Positions 15,248 through 21,480 of a DNA stretch of 21,480 bases are shown piece by piece. The translations under genes and the position numbers were made by a program. The stretch comes from JBCBRD01 sp039819885. GTDB lineage: Bacteria; Pseudomonadota; Alphaproteobacteria; Rhizobiales; Hyphomicrobiaceae. The stretch's first letter is position 1. Each line of letters begins with the position of its first letter. Below the pieces are notes generated by a model. It saw only the letters and a program-made list of their open reading frames with translations, was not told the origin of the DNA and searched no databases. Location of the stretch: assembly GCA_039819885.1 (NCBI GenBank), contig JBCBRD010000030.1, forward strand, positions 1-21,480, read 5' to 3'.

Positions 15248-15550
15248 ATGATCAAAACGATGTTAGCGGTCACGCTTGCCAGCGCCTTAGTCGGTCTGAA
15301 TGGCACGATGCTACCTGCGTCGGCTGAAGCGAATGGACTACAAGTTGCGAAGGCGCACGGCTGCGTTGCTGTTGCAAAACGCAAGCGCGGCGTTGGAGCA
15401 CGCGTCCCTCACACGCGCAATGCCAGGTACGGCTACAACAAGCCATGCGTGCGCGCCATGCGGGCCTGCCGCGCCGATCTGGCAACTCGGAAGCGTCGTG
15501 GTCTCAATCCAGTCGCAGCTTGTGTTGTTGTTCGCCGCGGATGGATCTGA
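15248..15550 (+). CDS. Small secreted cysteine-containing basic protein
   Basis: A 100-residue protein of no recognised family. ATG 15248 has GGAG ten bases upstream; a TTG three codons earlier is less likely. Residues 1-27 form a signal peptide (MIKTMLAVTLASALVGL, then an ASA-type cleavage site). The mature part of about 70 residues is rich in Arg and Lys, with four cysteines in HGCVAV, NKPCVRAMRAC and VAACVVV, enough for two disulfides in the periplasm. A strong hairpin terminator follows. High basicity with disulfides could mean nucleic-acid, glycan or envelope binding, but nothing here shows which. Confidence 0.72.
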   Translation: MIKTMLAVTLASALVGLNGTMLPASAEANGLQVAKAHGCVAVAKRKRGVGARVPHTRNARYGYNKPCVRAMRACRADLATRKRRGLNPVAACVVVRRGWI

Positions 15551-15600
15551 ACCTAAGTCGGCACGCTCGAATAGCATTTGAGTCATATGCAAAAAGTTGC

Positions 15601-15626
15601 AGGACCGATCTGAATGGATCGGTCCT
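15601..15626. terminator. Bidirectional intrinsic terminator
   Basis: AGGACCGATC at 15601-15610, six-base loop, then the exact complement at 15617-15626. It is followed by TTCTTG on the plus strand and by CTTTTTG slightly further out on the minus strand. It separates the small secreted protein from the convergent YeeE/YedE operon and can serve both. Confidence 0.88.
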
Positions 15627-15639
15627 TTCTTGTTCGCGA

Positions 15640-16248
15640 TCAAGTTGTGCGGCCATCCGGTTCTGTCAGGTGGCTCAACGGTCGACCACGCAATGACTTT
15701 GGCAGTACGACCGCCAGTAAGATGAGACCTGCCCCAATCCCGATACCAATCCATTCGCCAGATACCCCGCTCATGACAGGAGGGTAAGACGAGGCCGTGA
15801 TATCACCGAGCGTTGCTTTTCCACCAAGCCACGTTTCGAGCAGACCAGCGTCTTTCCATTCTGGGAAGCTGATCATGTATGCGAAGGCGCCCGCTAGTCC
15901 GCCGAGGACGAAGACAAGGGCATCACTTCGGCCTGTCGCCGCCGCAGTGACTCCAGTTCCGGGGCAATAGCCCGAGATGGCGAAGCCTATTCCGAGGAGT
16001 GCACCACCGATGATTACACCTGGATAGATGGCCTTTACGCTCATGTTGCCGACATCAATCACTCCAAGTAGGAGGCCGCCGAACAAGCCCACCGACGCGA
16101 TGCCAATTGCAGCAAGTATCGTTTTCATTAGGTGAAGATCAGACAGTCGTAGCATGCCGATGATGAAATCCGGATTTGTCGCGCCCATGCGATCAAGTGT
16201 GAAACCGAACGCTGCACCAAGTGCGAGGGCCAGAAGGATTGTGTCCAT
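15640..16248 (-). CDS. YeeE/YedE family half-transporter (GYCPGTG type)
   Basis: A 202-residue membrane protein with about five TM segments. The family signature SGYCPGTG (92-99) carries the conserved Cys95. YeeE/YedE proteins move sulfur-containing ions such as thiosulfate by transient contact with membrane-embedded cysteines; in the two-gene form each half supplies one Cys motif. ATG 16248 starts three bases after the stop of the partner gene, so the two are translationally coupled. The soluble loop at 128-160 between the last helices is of unknown role. The substrate is inferred from the family. Confidence 0.9.
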   Translation of the reverse strand: MDTILLALALGAAFGFTLDRMGATNPDFIIGMLRLSDLHLMKTILAAIGIASVGLFGGLLLGVIDVGNMSVKAIYPGVIIGGALLGIGFAISGYCPGTGVTAAATGRSDALVFVLGGLAGAFAYMISFPEWKDAGLLETWLGGKATLGDITASSYPPVMSGVSGEWIGIGIGAGLILLAVVLPKSLRGRPLSHLTEPDGRTT

Positions 16249-16251
16249 TGC

Positions 16252-16821
16252 TCAGGCCTCCTTTTTGAACAGAAGCATGGCCGTTGGGATGCCGGCCAGG
16301 ACGGCGGCGGCTGCAAACAGGTAGCCTGAGACGGCGGTCTGCATCATGCCGCTCATCATGTGCCCGCTCGTGCATCCGCCGGCGAGACGAGCGCCATACA
16401 GAACAATGAAGCCAGCCAAGAATGTTGCGATGTAACGGGTCATCTGAGAGGAGCCGAAGTTGGCTCGCCAGATGCGCGGCATGGCTCGATCATCACGTGC
16501 GACACCGCCGCGCAAAAGGGCGGATAGTGCTGCTCCGATGATCATCGCACCGACGAATACGAAGCTATAGTTGATGGGGTTCGAGACGGACTTCGCATAC
16601 TTGCCGCCACTCTTATCGAGGTAGGCATTTGAGCTCGCGTAGCCGGTTTTTGATGTGTCAGAGAGCGTGACGACGCTGTCATCGACTGCGTCCCAGATGA
16701 TGCCATCGAGAATGATGAATTGCGTCGAAACACCAATGGGTTTGACCAGGACAACCGCTGCCAGGAACACCAGTCCGAGCAGCAACCCTCCCGACCTCCA
16801 GGTCAGCGGTGGTGCCTGCAT
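16252..16821 (-). CDS. YeeE/YedE family half-transporter (GGCTSGH type)
   Basis: A 189-residue membrane protein, partner of the preceding half. The signature AGGCTSGHMMSG (147-158) has Cys150 as the expected thiol. An N-terminal helix (11-28) is followed by a long polar loop (about 38-85) that probably faces the periplasm, then three to four helices. ATG 16821 has GGAGAG five bases upstream. It lies 41 bases after the DUF2892 gene, in one operon with it and the second half. Confidence 0.9.
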   Translation of the reverse strand: MQAPPLTWRSGGLLLGLVFLAAVVLVKPIGVSTQFIILDGIIWDAVDDSVVTLSDTSKTGYASSNAYLDKSGGKYAKSVSNPINYSFVFVGAMIIGAALSALLRGGVARDDRAMPRIWRANFGSSQMTRYIATFLAGFIVLYGARLAGGCTSGHMMSGMMQTAVSGYLFAAAAVLAGIPTAMLLFKKEA

Positions 16822-16862
16822 GGATTCTCTCCGGTTTGTGGGGTGCTAGTACGTTGTGGCTT

Positions 16863-17069
16863 TCACGCCGTTTTGCGCGGGCATGTTGAGAGGCCAACCA
16901 ACGAATAGGCTGGACAGGTCGCAAAAGCTGCAGTTGCCAGTGGGATGATGCCGATCAGCATCCAATAGCGCCATTCCGCTTCAGGAAACGCGAAAAACGC
17001 ACCAAGTAGTGCTAGTCCGACAATGGCTCTCAAGAGGCGATCCAGCCCGCCAACGTTCTTTGTGACCAT
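16863..17069 (-). CDS. DUF2892 (YgaP transmembrane-like) small membrane protein
   Basis: A 68-residue protein matching DUF2892: an N-terminal KNVGGLDRLLRAIVGL segment, two hydrophobic helices, then the cysteine motif TCPAYSLVGLSTCP (C52, C63). Such proteins resemble the membrane part of YgaP, a rhodanese, and often sit beside sulfide/sulfane-sulfur genes. ATG 17069 has GGAAGAG four bases upstream. It is the first gene of the three-gene transport operon. Confidence 0.9.
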   Translation of the reverse strand: MVTKNVGGLDRLLRAIVGLALLGAFFAFPEAEWRYWMLIGIIPLATAAFATCPAYSLVGLSTCPRKTA

Positions 17070-17142
17070 ACTGCTCTTCCTTCGGTTGAACTTGATTGTT
17101 AGCCGTTGGAGTGAAGAGTAGATGGCTCGCGTAGGTGCTGTC

Positions 17143-17157
17143 GGTGATCATGTCACC
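17143..17157. promoter_or_regulatory. Candidate Crp/Fnr-type operator
   Basis: GGTGATCATGTCACC has perfect five-base arms, GGTGA and TCACC, around five bases. It lies 73 bases upstream of the DUF2892 start, between that gene and the Crp/Fnr gene. The TGA...TCA core resembles Crp/Fnr half-sites, though the spacer is one base shorter than the CRP consensus. Confidence 0.45.
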
Positions 17158-17187
17158 ATCTTGGCGGGCAATTATTCCCGAAGGTTG

Positions 17188-17862
17188 TTAGGCCGCAAGG
17201 CGGTCCAGCCCTGGGCGATCTACAATTCTGATTTCGCCACGCTCTAACTGAACCAACCCCTTGCGCGCGAATGTCTCCAGCCGTCGTGAGATGACCTCTC
17301 GCGCTGATCCGATCGCGGTGGCGAGTTCTTGGTGTGTGTTTACGACGCGGCCTTCATTGTCAGCGCGTTGCATAAGGATGCCAGCCAGCCGCTGTTCGAT
17401 CTTTACGAACGCTACACGCTCTAAAACCGCCATCACATTGCTGAAGCGTTCCGCGAACGCATGGAAAACAAACCGACGAAAAACCGGAGATGTGTCCAGA
17501 AGGTTCGTGAAAACTGTGCGCGGGACAACAACGATCTTGAGATCGGTTTCTGCAATTGCTTCGCCGTTGTAGTCCTGCGTTCCCAACAGGCCGAGGGTGG
17601 ACTGGATGCATGTCTCACCGGGCGTAATAGAGTAGAGCAGGATTTCACGGCCCGAGACGCCGGTTAGATAGACGCCAACTTGGCCAGACACGATCATCAC
17701 AAAACCGCAGACCTCATCACCGGGACGGAAGAGTACCGTTCCTTTCTCGACCCGGGACACGGGGAGGCTAGCCAGATCTTCGCGCACGCCGGGTTCGAGA
17801 TCCGACAGGATGGCTGCCGTCTCCAACCAAGAGACCGAGCTTTGCGGTGCGTTTTGCGGCAT
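17188..17862 (-). CDS. Crp/Fnr family transcriptional regulator with two sensor-domain cysteines
   Basis: A 224-residue regulator: a cyclic-nucleotide-fold sensor domain (about 15-125), a dimer helix (about 130-160), and a winged HTH at about 174-215 (THQELATAIGSAREVISRRL). There is no N-terminal four-Cys cluster as in FNR. Instead the sensor has Cys52 in RPGDEVCGF and Cys85 in TPGETCIQS, positions that, as I recall, are often Cys in Crp/Fnr relatives encoded next to DUF2892 and YeeE genes. A thiol-based response to sulfur species is therefore plausible but not shown. ATG 17862 has a GTGAG stretch just upstream. It lies 118 bases upstream of the transporter operon on the same strand, which it probably controls. 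Confidence 0.9.
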   Translation of the reverse strand: MPQNAPQSSVSWLETAAILSDLEPGVREDLASLPVSRVEKGTVLFRPGDEVCGFVMIVSGQVGVYLTGVSGREILLYSITPGETCIQSTLGLLGTQDYNGEAIAETDLKIVVVPRTVFTNLLDTSPVFRRFVFHAFAERFSNVMAVLERVAFVKIEQRLAGILMQRADNEGRVVNTHQELATAIGSAREVISRRLETFARKGLVQLERGEIRIVDRPGLDRLAA

Positions 17863-17864
17863 GG

Positions 17865-17874
17865 CTCACGTGAG
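17865..17874. promoter_or_regulatory. Small palindrome in the Crp/Fnr gene leader
   Basis: CTCACGTGAG is a perfect 10-base palindrome immediately before the Crp/Fnr ATG and overlaps its probable ribosome-binding site. It could be an autoregulatory site, but a palindrome of this size may occur by chance. Confidence 0.2.
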
Positions 17875-17956
17875 GTTGCGGGGATGTTCGAGATGTCGTC
17901 CGCGCTCTTGTAAGTACGCTTTCACATACTCGCTATGATTTGAAGCGAACACATGA

Positions 17957-19081
17957 TCAAGCCATTGCGCGGTAGAGGCGATGGCAATGCCACACTGTGA
18001 GCGCCAGCAGCAGCGCTGCACCACCTTGATGGACCAATCCGAGACCGATTGGGATGTGGCCGACTTGGCCAGCGGCAAGGAGTGTCCAAATCCCAAGCCC
18101 CGCTTGGAGTAAAACACCTGCAGTGAGTGCTAAAACCGAAGTCACCACCCGTTCGTCATCGGAACGACGCCAAATAGAAACGGCGTGCCAAATCACCAGC
18201 GCCAACAGCACATAAGCCGTCATTCGGTGGTTGAATTGGACGGTGGTGATATTCTCGGTGATGTTCGTCCAGATTGGACTGAGGCTGTAGAGGCCGGTTG
18301 GTATGAAGTCGCCGTCCATTAACGGCCAGGTGTTGTAGGTCAGCCCGGCTTTCAGACCTGCTACAAATGCGCCTAGGACGACTTGGAGAAACATCAGAGC
18401 AAGGATTGCGATTGCGATACTGGCTTGCGTGTTCGGGATTGTGTGAAGGCGGATGCGGCCTTCGGTTGGTGACAGGCTCAAGGCGAGCCAAACGACAAGT
18501 GCCAGGATCACGAATGCTGTGGTGAGGTGGAGGGCCAGTCGATAGTGGCTGACATCAACGCGCTCGGACAAGCCGGATTGCACCATGTACCAACCAAAGA
18601 AACCCTGCAGTCCACCGAGGGCCAAGACACCGATTAGCTTTGGTGTCAGGCCGGGACGAATCCAGCCCTTTAGCCAAAAGAAAGCTAGCGGCAAAGCAAA
18701 GGCCAGTCCGATGAGCCGACCCAGGAAGCGGTGTGCCCACTCCCACCAGTAAATGAACTGGAATTCAGCCATGGACATTCCGGCATTAATCTCAGTGTAT
18801 TCTGGGATTTGTTTGTATTTGGCGAAGGCCAATTGCCAGTCTGCATCGCTCAATGGTGGGATGGCACCCAGCAGAGGCAACCATTCGGTGATCGACAGGC
18901 CGCTATCGGTCAGCCGTGTGGCTCCTCCGACAACGACCATCGCGAAGACCAAAATCGCAATGCAAAGTAGCCAGATCTGAACCGCGCGGTCGCCTGGGTG
19001 GCGGGTATCGGCATTATTGCCGGTGCGGCTGGTGGCACCAGATCGCAGGTTGGTGCTGCGCGACAGAACGTCTGTGACCAC
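17957..19081 (-). CDS. ctaA: Heme A synthase (CtaA/COX15), type 1
   Basis: A 374-residue inner-membrane enzyme that oxidises the C8 methyl of heme O to make heme A for aa3-type cytochrome oxidase. Eight TM helices form two four-helix halves. The conserved histidines are His117 (EWAHRFLGR), His185 (LALHLTT), His285 (QFNHRMTAY) and His351 (LVHQGGAA). TRLTDSGLSITEW (55-67) and TYNTWPLMDG (248-257) are family signatures. It lacks the cysteine pair of the Bacillus class. The GTG start at 19081 has AGAGG seven bases upstream and gives a 30-residue polar N-terminus before helix 1. Confidence 0.95.
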   Translation of the reverse strand: MVTDVLSRSTNLRSGATSRTGNNADTRHPGDRAVQIWLLCIAILVFAMVVVGGATRLTDSGLSITEWLPLLGAIPPLSDADWQLAFAKYKQIPEYTEINAGMSMAEFQFIYWWEWAHRFLGRLIGLAFALPLAFFWLKGWIRPGLTPKLIGVLALGGLQGFFGWYMVQSGLSERVDVSHYRLALHLTTAFVILALVVWLALSLSPTEGRIRLHTIPNTQASIAIAILALMFLQVVLGAFVAGLKAGLTYNTWPLMDGDFIPTGLYSLSPIWTNITENITTVQFNHRMTAYVLLALVIWHAVSIWRRSDDERVVTSVLALTAGVLLQAGLGIWTLLAAGQVGHIPIGLGLVHQGGAALLLALTVWHCHRLYRAMA

Positions 19082-19240
19082 CGATGAACCTCTTTTTCCA
19101 TGTTCACGTTTGAATAAAGCGACGGTCTCTTGATAAGAGGATGAGGCGTGCGGGGCAATCAGGTGTAGGCCGCGCGCTTGGTCGCCCGGTGTTTATTAGA
19201 AACGCGTCGCAAATGGCTGCGGCGCATGAAAGGACATAGA

Positions 19241-19465
19241 ATGGCTTCGCGTTCGCGCAAACTGATCGGCATTTTCTTAATGCTGGGCTTTTTGGTCGTC
19301 TATGCGCTCCTGGCCATGGCGGTCGCAATGGCTCTTGAGGTCAATACGTCATCAAAGTGGGTTGAGCTGGCGTTTTACTTTGTGGCCGGGCTCATATGGA
19401 TCGTCCCGGCTGGCGCCATCATCAAGTGGATGTCGGGTGGCCATGATGCCGACAGCGCGGCATAG
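19241..19465 (+). CDS. DUF2842 small membrane protein
   Basis: A 74-residue protein with two TM helices. The N-terminal RKLIGIFLMLGFLVVYALLA and the second-helix segment AFYFVAGLIWIVPAG with IIKWMSG match DUF2842, an alphaproteobacterial family of unknown role. ATG 19241 has AAAGGA six bases upstream; the longer frame from 19178 is a shadow. It is divergent from ctaA, a recurring neighbour in Hyphomicrobiales, which hints at a link to respiratory membrane biogenesis. Confidence 0.85.
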   Translation: MASRSRKLIGIFLMLGFLVVYALLAMAVAMALEVNTSSKWVELAFYFVAGLIWIVPAGAIIKWMSGGHDADSAA

Positions 19466-19514
19466 CCCCAGTTGACGCTGGGCCAGTGGATTGCTGACGC
19501 CGACCACGGAGGCC

Positions 19515-20594
19515 TCATGCCTGCCGCATCTTACCCGTCAGCCGGTTAACCGCATTGAATAGCGCGAAGGGCGCACCTGAAAGAAGCGTGCGGACGTAGG
19601 TTACATCCTGAAAGTCGCCATTGAGGGATAGGCGCGGCAGGGCCGTCAACGAACCGGCCATGTCCGAATGCAACACGCCCTTTCTCGTCGTGACCGCTGT
19701 CACCAACCCAAGGTCTTTTGCAATTTCAAATTCGCGTTCAGCGGCTGCATCGTGACTTCCATAGGGGTAGCTGAAGTGATGACACGGCGTAGCAAGTTCG
19801 TCCTCAATGCGTGCAATGCTACTCGCCATCTCGGCCTTAGCTTCCTTCGCATCGAGCTTGGCCAACGCCCTATGCGAATTGGTGTGCGCACCGATTGTCA
19901 CCAAGGGGTGATCTGCAAGGTCACGAAGCTCATCCCAGTTCATCACAAGATCTGAGCAAAGCTGATCGGCGTGAACGCCTGCCGATTGGGCCAATTCGTA
20001 CGCAACCGCCCGAGCTCTGTTTTCCGGCAATGTGCGCAGCCACCAATAGATTTGATGATAGGCGATTTGTTTTTGCTCAGGCGTTTCAGTTTCGAACCGC
20101 CGATAGGCGCCATCCATTGAGATCCGGACGAAGGCTGCGGTGGCAATCGCGCGTTCGAGTCGTAACCACCAGAGGTCGCCTTGGCCGTCTGCGTAATCTG
20201 TCGGAACATAAATCGCGAGGGGGGCGTTGTACTTTTCAAAGACGGGCAGGGCGTATTCACGATTATCGCGATAGCCGTCATCGAACGTGAAGCATGCGAA
20301 TGGTTGTGCTCGACCACCAGTTCGGCGTGCGGCGTCCAGACGCTCCGGGACAGCGTCGAGGCTGATGATGTCAAAACCGCGCGAACGGACCTCGCAAATG
20401 ACCGTTTCAAGGAATTCAGGTGAAATCCGCAACGTGCGGTTGGGTTCGAAGTCCTGATTGGTGTCCGGCGCAACGTGGTGGCCCATAAAGACCACACCTG
20501 CCCCTGCGGTGAACGGAGACACCAACTTATCCGTTCCAGTCACCCGCATGGCTTTCAGTGCCGTTTTAAACAACGCTGTATGCTTTTGACTCAT
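19515..20594 (-). CDS. Polysaccharide deacetylase (NodB homology domain)
   Basis: A 359-residue carbohydrate esterase 4 protein. The NodB domain has the catalytic/metal Asp pair in FTFDDGYRD (102-110), the metal histidines in HTNSH (237-241) and the motif SYPYGSH (275-281). An insertion at about 140-230, including LWWLRLE and IYWWLRTL, is typical of exopolysaccharide-linked deacetylases. ATG 20594 is preferred over a TTG 14 codons earlier; neither has a clear Shine-Dalgarno. No convincing signal peptide is seen, so it may act in the cytoplasm or at the membrane. It lies downstream of an exopolysaccharide kinase-like gene on the same strand. A 60-base internal piece recurs at the end of the window. 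Confidence 0.92.
   Translation of the reverse strand: MSQKHTALFKTALKAMRVTGTDKLVSPFTAGAGVVFMGHHVAPDTNQDFEPNRTLRISPEFLETVICEVRSRGFDIISLDAVPERLDAARRTGGRAQPFACFTFDDGYRDNREYALPVFEKYNAPLAIYVPTDYADGQGDLWWLRLERAIATAAFVRISMDGAYRRFETETPEQKQIAYHQIYWWLRTLPENRARAVAYELAQSAGVHADQLCSDLVMNWDELRDLADHPLVTIGAHTNSHRALAKLDAKEAKAEMASSIARIEDELATPCHHFSYPYGSHDAAAEREFEIAKDLGLVTAVTTRKGVLHSDMAGSLTALPRLSLNGDFQDVTYVRTLLSGAPFALFNAVNRLTGKMRQA
20387..20446. repeat. 60-bp direct repeat, copy 1 (inside deacetylase gene)
   Basis: This segment encodes the LRISPEFLETVICEV part of the deacetylase. It matches 21421-21480 at 59 of 60 positions; the mismatch is C at 20437 against G at 21471. Identity stops abruptly at the left edge (C at 20386, A at 21420), and the right edge is cut by the window end. 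Confidence 0.95.
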
Positions 20595-20959
20595 CTCTTC
20601 AACCCGCTGGCCACTCTTGCGAGCCGACTGCCTCAAGACGCGAGGGCGTCCCGTCCCAGTTTGGGAGCGATGACATCGGCGTGATCAGCAAAGCAAGTTT
20701 TGTGCACACTAAAGCGCGTTCACTTTAGGCCGAGTCAGCGAGCGCACTTTAAGTTACTGTTTTGGATGATGTTCTTGTGGCGAATGTCGCTCGCCTTCGG
20801 CAAGACAAACCGCGTTCACTTTTGCGGAACATGATCAAGGCAGATCGTTCGACCGGTCGGTCGCAGTCGACCTCACAGCGCCCCACGTCACTCGTTCAGA
20901 ATTTTAAGATTAATGCCTGCGATCGCACTTGTGCCTAACGTGGTCTTGCGCAGTGCTCA
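20595..20959. other. 365-base intergenic region with repeated motifs
   Basis: No convincing gene lies between the ExoP-like fragment and the deacetylase gene, both on the minus strand. The 12-mer CGCGTTCACTTT occurs at 20715-20726 and 20811-20822, with a related GCGCACTTT at 20742-20750. The first 12-mer sits within CTAAAG-N8-CTTTAG (20709-20728), a symmetrical element. The region probably holds the deacetylase promoter. Confidence 0.5.
20709..20822. promoter_or_regulatory. Clustered GTTCACTTT motifs upstream of the deacetylase
   Basis: Two exact copies of CGCGTTCACTTT spaced 96 bases apart and a shortened third copy lie 115 to 228 bases upstream of the deacetylase ATG. The repeat spacing and the dyad CTAAAG...CTTTAG suggest binding sites for one regulator. 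No known regulator was identified from the motif. Confidence 0.35.
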
Positions 20960-21420
20960 CTAGCCGGCGGCCACCGCGGCAAGGCGTTTCTTGGCTGCCT
21001 CGGAGCGGGCTGGCGGAGTGTTCGTGCGGTCTTGCGATTTGCCCTTGAGCTGTCGCTTGCCTCTTGTCTCGGCTTGTGTCGGCTGGTTTGCGTAGTGGAT
21101 CAGCTCAATATCGGTGACGTCGAACCCCAAAAACGTACCTGGTTTCGATGGTGTATACGCTGCGAGATCTTCGTTGCCGAGCACGGTCACACCTGCATCG
21201 AAGCGGCCTTGGATCGCTTCAAAGAGAACACCACCTTGAGGTTTCGTCGCGATGATAATGATTTGGTCGTAGGCTTCATCCAGGGCATCAAGAATGAGGT
21301 TGAGTTGATCAGGGTCGAGACCATCGGTGCTTGCAGCGAACGCTGCTCCTGACGGAATCATGTGGACGTGTGTTCCAGGTACCAAGCGCACCACATCGCC
21401 GAAGTTTGCCGTGCCCATCA
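20960..21420 (-). CDS. C-terminal fragment of an exopolysaccharide Wzc/ExoP-like P-loop protein (partial)
   Basis: The last ~153 residues of a protein resembling the BY-kinase domain of ExoP/Wzc polysaccharide co-polymerases. MGTANFGDVVRLVPGTHVHM, then IPSG, and LDALDEAYDQIIIIATK correspond to the region after the Walker motifs. The usual hydrophobic-DxPP strand motif is absent (IIIIATKPQGG), so this may be a kinase-dead paralogue. A basic, Ala/Lys-rich tail ends at TAG 20960-20962; no Tyr cluster for autophosphorylation is seen at the C-terminus. The N-terminal part and Walker A are missing, because at 21420/21421 the sequence switches to a copy of deacetylase DNA that stays in frame. The open frame runs on to 21480, but those residues do not belong to this gene. 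Confidence 0.6.
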
Positions 21421-21480
21421 GGACCTCGCAAATGACCGTTTCAAGGAATTCAGGTGAAATCCGCAACGTGGGGTTGGGTT
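21421..21480. repeat. 60-bp direct repeat, copy 2 (window end)
   Basis: Near-identical copy (59/60) of 20387-20446, in the same orientation, fused in frame to the ExoP-like fragment. It runs to the end of the window, so its full length is unknown. Confidence 0.95.

Noticed and set aside
20140..20170. GTTCGAGTC-like string resembling a tRNA T-loop
   Set aside because: Lies inside the deacetylase coding sequence and no acceptor or anticodon stem surrounds it.
20904..20913. TTAA-GA-TTAA, resembling a CtrA box
   Set aside because: A CtrA box needs about seven bases between the TTAA halves; here there are two.

Overview
The window looks like a chromosomal segment of an alphaproteobacterium, most likely Hyphomicrobiales (Rhizobiales). 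The clues are the rplM-rpsI-argC order with a type-2 ArgC, an S9 protein carrying an alphaproteobacterial N-terminal extension, a type-1 heme A synthase (CtaA/COX15) next to a DUF2842 gene, and an NdvA/ChvA-type beta-glucan exporter. No rRNA, tRNA, CRISPR array, transposase or phage gene was seen. Taxonomy is inferred from gene content only.

Region 1 (1-6612) is the most unusual part. A tightly packed plus-strand trio encodes a 6-pyruvoyl-tetrahydropterin-synthase-like protein, a GT4 glycosyltransferase and a class I SAM methyltransferase; the junctions overlap by 8 and 4 bases. It is followed by an NdvA-like ABC exporter (minus), a RibD-C/DHFR-like reductase (plus), a di-heme cytochrome b561 (plus) and a stand-alone GTP cyclohydrolase II (minus). 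The PTPS-like protein has lost the catalytic Cys, one zinc His and the Asp/His dyad of the family. Together these genes suggest an uncharacterised GTP-derived, glycosylated and methylated pterin or pyrimidine product. That is a hypothesis, not an assignment.

Region 2 (6613-9501) has a 355-base leader with a 14-bp inverted repeat, then a GT-C polytopic mannosyltransferase-like protein and a WecA/MraY-type phosphoglycosyltransferase. Both point to lipid-linked surface glycan assembly.

Region 3 (9523-15147) is mostly housekeeping: a CoA-binding protein and an ECHDC3-like hydratase homologue in one operon, a secreted helical protein of unknown function, rplM-rpsI with a strong terminator, a three-TM membrane protein of unknown function, and argC.

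Region 4 (15248-17862) has a small secreted Cys-containing basic protein, then a minus-strand sulfur module: a Crp/Fnr regulator with two sensor-domain cysteines, a DUF2892 protein and two YeeE/YedE half-transporters. A perfect-armed palindrome lies between the regulator and the other three genes.

Region 5 (17957-21480) has ctaA, a DUF2842 gene, a polysaccharide deacetylase and the 3' part of an exopolysaccharide Wzc/ExoP-like protein. The last 60 bases of the window nearly duplicate (59/60) an internal piece of the deacetylase gene, fused in frame to the ExoP-like fragment. This is either a recombination scar or, at least as likely, an assembly or amplification chimera.
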